Shown here: positions 44,392-51,673 of the stretch, in pieces
How the letters are laid out: each line of letters begins with the position of its first letter
Position numbering within the stretch: the stretch's first letter is position 1
Assembly (NCBI GenBank): GCA_900316005.1
Contig: ONBH01000002.1
Location: forward strand, 1 to 64,000
Origin: an uncultured Bacteroidales bacterium
GTDB lineage: Bacteria; Bacteroidota; Bacteroidia; Bacteroidales; Paludibacteraceae
Reading direction: 5' to 3'
DNA: 64,000 nucleotides
Notes under the pieces: model-generated
Told to the model about the DNA's origin: nothing
Seen by the model: only the letters and a program-made list of their open reading frames with translations
The model's database searches: none
Made by a program: the position numbers and the translations under genes

Positions 44392-46668
44392 GAACGGGTA
44401 TCCTATTGCAAAGTGGAAACTCATATCATTCCACCCCAGGCCGTTGGGTGCCGTTCGCCAGGCTTTGGGGGCATCGTAACTCAGGTATTCGGGGTCGTAG
44501 AGCCGGATGCCGTAGTCGATACGGAAGACAAAGACCGTGAAATCCAGTCGTAGTCCCACGCCGTAGCTCCAGGCTATCTGCTTGTAGAAGTCCTTCTTGA
44601 TGCCGCCGCCCGGTTGGTTATCGTAGTCATCGATGGTCCATATGTTACCCGCGTCGGTAAAAGCCGCCAGCTCAATAAAGTTCCATACCTTCCACCGATA
44701 CTCTACGTTGAGATCCAGCTTCAGGTCACCCGCGCGGTTGTTGTAGTCTATCTTCTTGGTTAGTCCTTTGTAGCTACCGGGGCCCAAGCCGCGCATCGTC
44801 CAGCCCCTGACGCTGTTACCGCCGCCGGCAAAATAGCGTTTCTCGAACGGAATGGTCTTGCTGTTGCCATACGGTATGGCGCAACCTATCGCGCCGTGGA
44901 ATACCAGGCGGTGTTTCTCATTGAATATCTGATGGTAGGCAAAGTCAAAATCCGCCTTGAAGTACTGCGAGTAGCAGATGCCTAACACCTGACGCATGCC
45001 GTCCTCGCCGGGCTGAACACCCGCCAGACGGGCTATCCCGTCCATCACATTACCTGCCACCTCTACGCGGGCACGGAAGTTACCAAACGAGCGTAGGGGT
45101 TGCTTCTCGCGAAACGATGTGTAAGCCAACGAATACGACAGACCTAAGATCAGGTGGTCTTCGTACGAGTATTTCAGGATATTGGTCGGCTGCAGGAATA
45201 CCGAGCGGAACTCATCGCTGATATAGGGCAGATAGACCAGGCTGAGGTCCACAAACGAGAACTGGTGTGTCCACGGACTATTGGGGCGCTTGATGCTCCA
45301 GCCTAATGAGGCGTTGACAATGGTGCGGGTGAACTCATCCGGACGCTGTTGGTAGTTGAATGCCAGGTTTATCTTGAGCCTGTTGGGGAATTTCAGTCCC
45401 GCCTGTGCGCGCGCCTCGATGGCTCGACCTCCATTTTGCCGCCATTCGTAGCCGCCGCGGACCTTGAGGCTTAGTTCCTCCGCACCGCGGAAGATATTCT
45501 TGTTCACATACCCCACGCCGGCTGCCACACCCCAGTCGCCCGCACTATACGTACCCTCCACCTCGGCGGTGAAGGTGTTGAGTTTGCGGCGCGAGATGAC
45601 AATATGGCAGTCTAACAAGCCCGGCTCGTATTCCTTGAAACTGATATCCACGTACTTGACTACCCCCAGGCTGTTGAAGTTGGCATAGGTGTCCTCCACC
45701 TTCTTGATGTCGTACCAGTCGCCGGGTTTTATCTCGCAGGTATGGATGAGGGTTCGATCGCGCAGTAGCTTCTTGTTGACCCAGGTGAAGTGGTAGTTAT
45801 CCTTCTCAGAGGACTGTATGCTGGTCATCTGCCGCGAGTAGTTGGGGTCGTAGTCGAGATGAAAATAGACGTCGCGTATCATCTGCCGGGCAAAGATACG
45901 TTGCTGCAGCGTATCGGGCAAGTCTTCGTAGTAGTCTTGCATCTTCATTTCGACATCCACCTGGTGGTCGCCAACGGTGCTATCGGCGGTATATTGCAGC
46001 AGCGAACGCTCAAAATAGTAATACCCGCTACGGCGCATCTCGCGTTCCAGCCGCGCGCGCTCTTGGTTCAGCACGTCGGAATTGAAGTACATACCCTCCT
46101 TCAGTAGCGACTTTTCCTTATCCATGGCATACTGCCTGAGTGCGCCTTGGGGCAGGTAGTATGCGGCGTTGCGCAGGTAATAGGGCTCGTTGGCGTGCAC
46201 GTGGTAGGTCAGCGTCAGCTTGCGCCCCTTGAAGGCCATCGATGTATCCACCGTGGCGTTGAAGAAGCCGCGGTTCTGCAACGCCTTGGTCAGCTGTGTC
46301 ATGCTCTGCGATGCCAGGCCGGCGTCGAATATCTCCGGTGCCTCGCCCATCTTACGGGCATTACGAGCGAGCCGTTTCTTCGACTTGGTCGTGGTGTCCA
46401 GCGGGGCGGTGTTGTAGATATGCAGTTGCAGCTTCCAGAACCCCAAGGTCTTTGAGTTCTGCGTCTGCCTTAGGTATGGCTTCAGTTCCGAGGGCTTTAC
46501 CTCCTTGGTGTCGGTAACCTCAATCTTGGTGTTATCGAGCAGGTATTGGTCTTCGGGCACAAACTTCAGGGTGTTGCATCCCGTCAAAAGAAGCAGCATC
46601 ACGAATCCGAGCAGCATTCTCAGCCGCCTATTCACGTTGTTTTCTATGTCTCGTACCTGCCTGTGCAT
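44389..46668 (-). CDS. TamA-like Omp85-family outer-membrane protein (lipoprotein)
   Basis: 759 residues from the ATG at 46668; ATG 46617 is an alternative. Lipobox 'LLLLTGCNTLKF' is followed by POTRA-type segments about 40-400 and a C-terminal 16-strand surface-antigen barrel. The barrel carries the family block 'RYFAGGGNSVRGWTMRGLGPGS' and ends in 'DMSFHFAIGYPF' with a terminal Phe. It resembles the BamA/TamA-like proteins of Bacteroidota that act in outer-membrane protein or lipid insertion. The substrate is not known. The stop is repeat-encoded. Confidence 0.9.
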   Translation of the reverse strand: MHRQVRDIENNVNRRLRMLLGFVMLLLLTGCNTLKFVPEDQYLLDNTKIEVTDTKEVKPSELKPYLRQTQNSKTLGFWKLQLHIYNTAPLDTTTKSKKRLARNARKMGEAPEIFDAGLASQSMTQLTKALQNRGFFNATVDTSMAFKGRKLTLTYHVHANEPYYLRNAAYYLPQGALRQYAMDKEKSLLKEGMYFNSDVLNQERARLEREMRRSGYYYFERSLLQYTADSTVGDHQVDVEMKMQDYYEDLPDTLQQRIFARQMIRDVYFHLDYDPNYSRQMTSIQSSEKDNYHFTWVNKKLLRDRTLIHTCEIKPGDWYDIKKVEDTYANFNSLGVVKYVDISFKEYEPGLLDCHIVISRRKLNTFTAEVEGTYSAGDWGVAAGVGYVNKNIFRGAEELSLKVRGGYEWRQNGGRAIEARAQAGLKFPNRLKINLAFNYQQRPDEFTRTIVNASLGWSIKRPNSPWTHQFSFVDLSLVYLPYISDEFRSVFLQPTNILKYSYEDHLILGLSYSLAYTSFREKQPLRSFGNFRARVEVAGNVMDGIARLAGVQPGEDGMRQVLGICYSQYFKADFDFAYHQIFNEKHRLVFHGAIGCAIPYGNSKTIPFEKRYFAGGGNSVRGWTMRGLGPGSYKGLTKKIDYNNRAGDLKLDLNVEYRWKVWNFIELAAFTDAGNIWTIDDYDNQPGGGIKKDFYKQIAWSYGVGLRLDFTVFVFRIDYGIRLYDPEYLSYDAPKAWRTAPNGLGWNDMSFHFAIGYPF

Positions 46669-46673
46669 AAACT

Positions 46674-46709
46674 GATTCCCCCTCCCTTGCGGGGAGGGCC
46701 GGGGTGGGG
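46674..46709 (-). repeat. GC-rich palindromic element after the PreA-like gene
   Basis: On the minus strand, directly after the stop TAA, CCCCACCCCGGCCCTCCCC-GCAA-GGGAGGGGGAATCA. It has the same design as the elements at 11016 and 17961 (C-rich lead, CCTCCC-loop-GGGAGG). It fills the gap to the Omp85 start. Confidence 0.75.
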
Positions 46710-48182
46710 TTATTTGTTCATCCTTTTCGCCATCCCGATGGCACCCGTCGGGCATACCAGGCGGCAGAGGTGGCAACCCACGCATTTTTGCCCGATGATA
46801 TGCGGCGTGCGGTCTTCGCCAAACGAGATAGCCTGATGACCTCCGTCTTGGCACGAGATGTAGCAGCGCCCGCAGCCGATACACTTCGTTCGGTCTATCT
46901 TCGGGAACACCATGGTCTCGCGGTCTAAATCCGAAGGCATCACAAAGTTCTTCAGCTCCTCGCCTACCAGCTTCTTCAGCTCCACAATACCGCGCTCGCG
47001 CATGTAATGCTGCAAGCCTAACTTCAGGTCATCGATGATGCGGTAGCCGTATTGCATTACAGCCGTGCATACTTGCACGTTGCGGCAGCCCAGCTGTATG
47101 AATTCCAGCGCGTCGCGCCAGGTCTCAATGCCACCGATGCCGCTGATGTCAATATGCCGTTCGATACCGGCTTTCTGCAGAATCGGGTTGCCGGTCATCT
47201 CGTAGATCATACGCAGCGCGATGGGTTTAACCGCCTTGCCTGAGTAGCCGCTAACGGTCTTCTTGCCGCTAACTTGGGCGTCATCGCTCATCGTGATAGA
47301 CTTGATGGTATTGATGGCGCTGATGCCGTGTGCGCCACCGAAGAAGCACGACAAGGCGGGTTGGGTCATCGTCATGATGTTAGGCGTCATCTTGGGGATA
47401 ACGGGTATCTTCACCGCGTTTCTCACGAACGAGGTATAGAACAGAATCAGCTCGTTGTTCTGCCCAATATCGCTTCCCAGACCGGTCAAACGCATCTGCG
47501 GGCAGGAGAAATTCAGCTCTACGGCATCGCAACCCGCCTCTTCCGCCATCCGCGCCAGTTCCACCCATTCCTCTTCACTCTGCCCCATGATCGAGGCGAT
47601 GATACGCTTGGTGGGGTAGTTGGTCTTCAGGCGGCGTAGTATGTCGAAGTCCTCTTCGTAGGGGTTCTCGCTCAGTTGCTCCATGTTACGGAAGCCCACG
47701 AACGGCGTGCCTTCTTTTCTGACGGCATCGAAACGCGGACTGACCTCGCGGATGTCTTGCTTGCAGATGGTCTTGTAGAAAACACCGGCCCAACCGGCTT
47801 CCAGCGCGCGAGCAACCATCTCGTAGTTGGTGCAGACGGCTGAACTGGCCAGAAAGAACGGGTTCTCGCACACCAAGTCGCAGAAATTAAGCTCCAGCGA
47901 CGGCAGGCTATCGGTGCTTGCCGTGCTCTCCGATGCAGCCGACTTGTCTCCGCTCGGCATCAAGATAGCCTTTCTCAGCTCCGCAATACGGATAGGTCTG
48001 TCGTAGTGAATGCAGGCTTGCTCGGCTGCCTCAATTTCTAAATCGTTGAGTTGGCTGAGCAACTCGCGAGCGGTCCACAGATTATCGAATCGCAGTGCGC
48101 GTAGCGCGCGCGCGACCGTTGCTCCGCATGGCGCCTCTTCGCATAGCAGACAGCGAGCCACTTCTTCGTTGGTGTGTAGCAT
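46710..48182 (-). CDS. dihydropyrimidine dehydrogenase-like protein (PreA type) with Fe-S domains
   Basis: 490 residues from the ATG at 48182. About 1-100 is a short helical cysteine domain ('EVARCLLCEEAPC') like the N-terminus of dihydropyrimidine dehydrogenase and PreT. About 110-420 is a DHOD-like FMN barrel ('FFLASSAVCTNYEM', 'AVELNFSCPQMR', 'VIPKMTPN', 'GIGGIETWRDALEFIQLGCRNVQVCTA'). The C-terminus has two 4Fe-4S motifs ('CIGCGRCYISC', 'CVGCHLCRLVCP'). The usual partner PreT is fused only as the N-terminal fragment. Pyrimidine reduction is likely, though not proven. Confidence 0.88.
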   Translation of the reverse strand: MLHTNEEVARCLLCEEAPCGATVARALRALRFDNLWTARELLSQLNDLEIEAAEQACIHYDRPIRIAELRKAILMPSGDKSAASESTASTDSLPSLELNFCDLVCENPFFLASSAVCTNYEMVARALEAGWAGVFYKTICKQDIREVSPRFDAVRKEGTPFVGFRNMEQLSENPYEEDFDILRRLKTNYPTKRIIASIMGQSEEEWVELARMAEEAGCDAVELNFSCPQMRLTGLGSDIGQNNELILFYTSFVRNAVKIPVIPKMTPNIMTMTQPALSCFFGGAHGISAINTIKSITMSDDAQVSGKKTVSGYSGKAVKPIALRMIYEMTGNPILQKAGIERHIDISGIGGIETWRDALEFIQLGCRNVQVCTAVMQYGYRIIDDLKLGLQHYMRERGIVELKKLVGEELKNFVMPSDLDRETMVFPKIDRTKCIGCGRCYISCQDGGHQAISFGEDRTPHIIGQKCVGCHLCRLVCPTGAIGMAKRMNK

Positions 48183-48244
48183 AATAAAGGTGTTTTGATG
48201 AGTTATTCTATAGCTGTTCTTTGCCTTCGTTACCAATTAGCCTG

Positions 48245-48276
48245 CAAAGTTACAAAAAATATTTGGAATATACAAA
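48245..48276 (-). promoter_or_regulatory. promoter of the PreA-like gene
   Basis: Minus strand TTTG (48276-48273), 20 nt, TAACTTTG (48252-48245), 63 nt before the ATG. The Omp85 gene and perhaps sppA-lpxK downstream have no promoter of their own that I can see and may be read from here. Confidence 0.75.
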
Positions 48277-48360
48277 GATTTTCGCCGGAAAATGAAACTT
48301 ATAGAGCATTTAGGCATAAAAAACGCCTTATTTACCCGTTAAATACGAGTCAAAGCCGCC

Positions 48361-48404
48361 ACCACACTGCGACCACACCGCGACCACACGGCGACCATCG
48401 TGAA
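48361..48404. repeat. 11-bp tandem array
   Basis: CCACACTGCGA, CCACACCGCGA, CCACACGGCGA, CCATCGTGAAC: three nearly identical 11-mers plus a degenerate one, with a further weak unit (CAAAGCCGCCA) before them. Confidence 0.8.
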
Positions 48405-48450
48405 CGTGCGGGTACAGAATGGGGTGCAAAATTGCGTTGTGACAGACTGC

Positions 48451-48516
48451 CTAATTGCCTCGTGATTGCTTCGGGATTGGATCGGGATTGCTTCGGGAAT
48501 GGCTCGGTGAAGTCGG
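48451..48516. repeat. 11-bp tandem array related to the one at 26514
   Basis: CTAATTGCCTC, GTGATTGCTTC, GGGATTGGATC, GGGATTGCTTC, GGGAATGGCTC, GGTGAAGTCGG. Its end matches 26547-26568 at 21 of 22 positions. Confidence 0.85.
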
Positions 48517-48543
48517 GGAAAAGATTCGACTATATTTCGGTGT

Positions 48544-49419
48544 TTAATCCAGTTGCCGGATGTCGGCGGCTATCTGCCTTCTGAGTGCGTCGAGCGAGGG
48601 GAAACGCTGTTCGCCTCGTATGCGTCTGAGAAACGTGAGGGTCACATGCCGACCGTACAGATCACCCCTGAAATCGGGTATGTGCGTCTCAATGGTCGTA
48701 TCCGTATTGCCAACGGTGGGGTTGGAGCCAATATTTGTAATTGACAATGGATAGTTGACAATTGATATTTTATCAGGCTGAAGGCCTGCAAAGCGGGTGG
48801 CATAGACGCCTGGGGCGGGGATGAGTTTCAGGGCTTCGGGTTCGATGTTGGCGGTGGGGAAACCGAGTTGGTGTCCCAGTCCTCGTCCGTGTACCACAGT
48901 GCCGCTGAGGGTGTAGGCGTAGCCCAGTAGTTCGTTGGCTTCGCTGATATGCCCTGCCTGTAGTGCACGGCGGATACGTGTGGAGGATACAGCACCCGCG
49001 GGAGCTTGCTCCTGCAGCCTGACGCGTATGCCTGCAGCCTCACCGCGGGCGATGTAGTCGTCGATGGCTATGAGCCGGTCGCTACCGAAACGGTGGTCGT
49101 AGCCCATGAGCAGGATATCTACGCCGTATTGTTCGTGCAAGAGACGCATGAACGCTTCGGCGGTGAGTTGCTGCACCGCAGCGAAATCGAGGCAGATAAG
49201 GTGGTCGATACCCGTCTGGGAAAGCAGTCGGAGTCGTTCTTCGGTGGTGGTGAGCAGCGCTGGTGACTGACCGGTCAGCAGCAGCTTGGGGTGCTCGCGG
49301 AAGGTCACAACGGCCGACTCGAGCCCCTCGCGCTCAGCGGTAGCACGGAGTTGGGCCAGCAGAAACCGGTGCCCGCGGTGCACTCCGTCAAAGAATCCTA
49401 TGGTAGCAGCTAATTTCAA
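48544..49419 (-). CDS. ribF: bifunctional riboflavin kinase / FAD synthetase
   Basis: 291 residues from a TTG start at 49419. No ATG is available, because everything upstream is heptamer repeat, and the protein begins correctly with 'LAATIGFFDGVHRGHRFL'. FAD-synthetase motifs 'VTFREHP', 'GYDHRFG', 'STRIRRAL'; riboflavin-kinase motifs 'GTVVHGRGLGHQLGFPTANIEP' and 'NIGSNPTVGNTDTTIETHI'. It makes FMN and FAD. Residues about 217-229 (KISIVNYPLSITN) are coded by the CAACTAT-type heptamer and appear inserted just before 'NIGSNPT', inside the kinase domain. Confidence 0.94.
   Translation of the reverse strand: MKLAATIGFFDGVHRGHRFLLAQLRATAEREGLESAVVTFREHPKLLLTGQSPALLTTTEERLRLLSQTGIDHLICLDFAAVQQLTAEAFMRLLHEQYGVDILLMGYDHRFGSDRLIAIDDYIARGEAAGIRVRLQEQAPAGAVSSTRIRRALQAGHISEANELLGYAYTLSGTVVHGRGLGHQLGFPTANIEPEALKLIPAPGVYATRFAGLQPDKISIVNYPLSITNIGSNPTVGNTDTTIETHIPDFRGDLYGRHVTLTFLRRIRGEQRFPSLDALRRQIAADIRQLD
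48733..48770 (-). repeat. 7-bp array inside ribF
   Basis: On the coding strand ATATCAATTGTCAACTATCC, then ATTGTCAATTACAAAT: units CAATTGT CAACTAT CCATTGT CAATTAC, identical in type to the intergenic arrays at 49420-49527 and 54583-54716. It is read in frame as SIVNYPLSITN. Confidence 0.85.
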
Positions 49420-49527
49420 CTGTCAACTATCAACTATCAATTATCAACTATCAACTATCAATTATCAACTATCAACTATCAACTATCAACTATCAACTAT
49501 CAACTATCAATTATCAACTATCAACTG
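49417..49527. repeat. long 7-bp array between the beta-helix gene and ribF
   Basis: About fifteen heptamers of CAACTAT / CAATTAT / CAACTGT without a break. On the coding strand it contains the last residues and TGA stop of the beta-helix lipoprotein at one end and the TTG start of ribF at the other. Confidence 0.95.
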
Positions 49528-50961
49528 ATAACATCCTGCGTCAGCCGGAAGATCGCGGGGGTTCTCGTCGCGGTCATAGGGCAGCAGCAGGGCGGCTAGC
49601 GTATCGGCAATGCCGATAGCAGGACTATGTTCCGATAGGTGGAAGTCGTAGTATTTGTACTCCTGGTAGAGGTAGTATATATTTCGGAAGACGGTATCTT
49701 CCTTCTGCGCATACCGGTTATTGCTGCACCAGGCTTGGTGCAGTGTGTCTGCCTTCAGGTAGTTATGGCGCACATCGCCGCTAAAGGCTGCGGGTAGGGG
49801 TGTGGCTACGACGAAGCTGTTGTCGCGTCGGCCGGTGACGATGCAGTTCAGTAGTGTCAGGCTATTAGGCGCTGTGCTCTTGGACATATCGTTGACAAAA
49901 AGCGCCGCTACATCCTCGGGCGAGGTGTTGTGGATATTGAGGTTGGTATAGGGATAACCGAAATAGCCGGCTATGGTGTTATGAATCAGCACATGCTCGC
50001 CGCCCTGCAGATAGACGCAGTAGCCGGCGCAGTTGCTGATCTCGCTGTTGGCAATGGTGTCATTGACGTTCTGCAGCACGATGCCGTAAGCCGCATGGTT
50101 GTGGATGCGGCTGTTGTACATACTGAAAGCGGGTCGGTCATACGGTGTCTCGTTGACGCAGTAGATACCAATGGTGCCGCTGAGTATCTCGGTGTGACAG
50201 AACCGATACGCGGGTACGGGCATATCAGCAGTATGGTACAGGTAGATACCTCCCCACTGCCCGGAGGCGTGTGCATAGGGAACATTCTCAAAGAGCCGGT
50301 CGGTGCGGTCACCCTGAATACGGATGGGGTCCGTCGGCGTGCCTTCGGCTTTGAAAGAACCGTAGCATACGATGTTAGCACCGCTGTGCATATAGAGTGT
50401 AGCGCCGGCCTCCAGCAGCGTCGTTCCGCCGATGACGATGGTGTCGTAGATGAGGTAGGGCTTGGTGTTGCGGAAGAAGTGACTGCCGTATTCCGTGCGC
50501 CCTTTAGCCGAACGGATGATCTCTACATTCTGGCCATAGGCCTGCATCAGCACGGTGTCGGTATGCCCGTTGACGGTGAAGAGTAGCGGGTCTTCGATCA
50601 GCACGGGGCTATTGACATCCTGGGGGTCCACGTTCACGCGCACGAATAGAAAGAGACTGTCGCCGCCATTGAGGGTGATATCGTGCAGTAGGTCTTCGCG
50701 GTTCTCACCATCCAGATTGATATGAAAATACGGGCTCTGATGGCTCACGGAGCGGATGAGTAAGGCATTCTTGTTAGTGTTGTAGATCATCATCCGTTTG
50801 GTCGAACTGCCGATGGTTGAGAAGACGGTGTCGAAGGCGAGTGTGTCGGTCGAGAAGGAGAGACGCAGCGTCGGGTCGTCGCTTATCTGCTGCTCGCGAC
50901 AGGCGCTGAGCAGCACAAGGGTCGTCAGTAAGACGGAGATTAGGGTATGTAGTCGGCTCAT
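49507..50961 (-). CDS. right-handed beta-helix lipoprotein
   Basis: 484 residues from the ATG at 50961 (an in-frame TTG at 50970 overlaps the neighbour). Lipobox 'LVLLSACREQ'. After an N-terminal beta domain ('LSFSTDTLAFDTVFSTIGSSTKRMMIYN'), parallel beta-helix rungs run from about 190 to 400 ('GGTTLLEAGATLYMHSGANIVCYGSFKAEG', 'RIHNHAAYGIVLQNV', 'EISNCAGYCVYLQGG'). No lyase active site is evident. The end 'QLIVDN' is repeat-encoded; the natural fold end is 'ADAGCY'. PorT-like gene immediately upstream. Confidence 0.82.
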   Translation of the reverse strand: MSRLHTLISVLLTTLVLLSACREQQISDDPTLRLSFSTDTLAFDTVFSTIGSSTKRMMIYNTNKNALLIRSVSHQSPYFHINLDGENREDLLHDITLNGGDSLFLFVRVNVDPQDVNSPVLIEDPLLFTVNGHTDTVLMQAYGQNVEIIRSAKGRTEYGSHFFRNTKPYLIYDTIVIGGTTLLEAGATLYMHSGANIVCYGSFKAEGTPTDPIRIQGDRTDRLFENVPYAHASGQWGGIYLYHTADMPVPAYRFCHTEILSGTIGIYCVNETPYDRPAFSMYNSRIHNHAAYGIVLQNVNDTIANSEISNCAGYCVYLQGGEHVLIHNTIAGYFGYPYTNLNIHNTSPEDVAALFVNDMSKSTAPNSLTLLNCIVTGRRDNSFVVATPLPAAFSGDVRHNYLKADTLHQAWCSNNRYAQKEDTVFRNIYYLYQEYKYYDFHLSEHSPAIGIADTLAALLLPYDRDENPRDLPADAGCYQLIVDN

Positions 50962-50962
50962 C

Positions 50963-51673
50963 TTACTCAAAATTGAATATCAAGGTTATCATCTGGTTTC
51001 TGAGCCTGCTGAGGGCTTGGGTGTAGAAATAGTCCGGTTTGCCCAACTCGGGTCGGTCGGATACGGGCGTTAGCATGTTGGCAAAGCCGATTTGGTATTT
51101 CAGTTCCGGGCAGAACTTAAACCAGCGGAAATAGAAGTCGCAGCCAAAGCCGAAGTCAATGAAGTAATCCCACTTCTTCTGGTAGAGCGGTCGCTCTTTC
51201 TGTCCGCCGAAGTCGTAACTGGCACCGCCGCCGAAGATGAGGTACGGGCGGTAGTTCTTCTCGCGCTCGGCGGACCACTTCAGGTATAGGGGCAGGGTGA
51301 TGGGCAGCGACAGGATATCGGTATTGGGCCCGTTACCCTCGCTACCGCGTACTGCTGCGCCTGACTCGGTCTTGTAGGTCACGGTTCGTTGCCCGAAATG
51401 CAGACCGGGGGTGAAACGCAGATTGAGATGTCGGCTCAGCCTCAGGTCGGTAATAAAACCGACAGAGAACCCCGGCATCAGGTTTCTGACGCGTGCGTGG
51501 TAGATCTCGCCGTTGACGGGTTCGTTGGTGTCGGTGACACCGTAACCCATGAAGTTGACACCGAGTGAGAACCCGAAGTGGATGAGTTTGTCATCCACAT
51601 AGGGGTTATTCATCTGTGCCCATATCCTCGTACTGAGAACCAGAATCGTTACTATTAGCGTTATACGTCTCAT
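50963..51673 (-). CDS. PorT/SprT-like outer-membrane protein
   Basis: 236 residues: signal peptide (MRRITLIVTILVLSTRIWAQ), then an eight-strand-type barrel with 'YVDDKLIHFGFSLGVNFMGYGV', 'LMPGFSVGFITDLRLSRHLNLRFTPGLHFG' and 'LPITLPLYLKWSAE...YRPYLIFGGGASYDF', and a C-terminal Phe-rich strand 'MITLIFNFE'. The 'K-x-HFGFSLGxN' start and length fit PorT, a component needed for type IX secretion and gliding in Bacteroidota. That matches the tailed exported proteins in this window. A generic PorT-family barrel is the alternative. It overlaps the next gene upstream by 68 nt. Confidence 0.65.
   Translation of the reverse strand: MRRITLIVTILVLSTRIWAQMNNPYVDDKLIHFGFSLGVNFMGYGVTDTNEPVNGEIYHARVRNLMPGFSVGFITDLRLSRHLNLRFTPGLHFGQRTVTYKTESGAAVRGSEGNGPNTDILSLPITLPLYLKWSAEREKNYRPYLIFGGGASYDFGGQKERPLYQKKWDYFIDFGFGCDFYFRWFKFCPELKYQIGFANMLTPVSDRPELGKPDYFYTQALSRLRNQMITLIFNFE

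Larger units (their letters stand above)
48183..48543. other. spacer with promoter and two 11-bp arrays
   Basis: Between ribF and the PreA-like gene there are 361 nt without a gene. From right to left on the minus strand it holds the ribF end, two 11-bp arrays (48451-48516 and 48361-48404), a neutral AT-rich part, and the PreA promoter (48276-48245). No terminator with a T run was found after ribF. Confidence 0.7.

Noticed and set aside
49417-49527. Heptamer arrays as CRISPR arrays
   Set aside because: No unique spacers, units only 7 bp, and no cas genes in the window.
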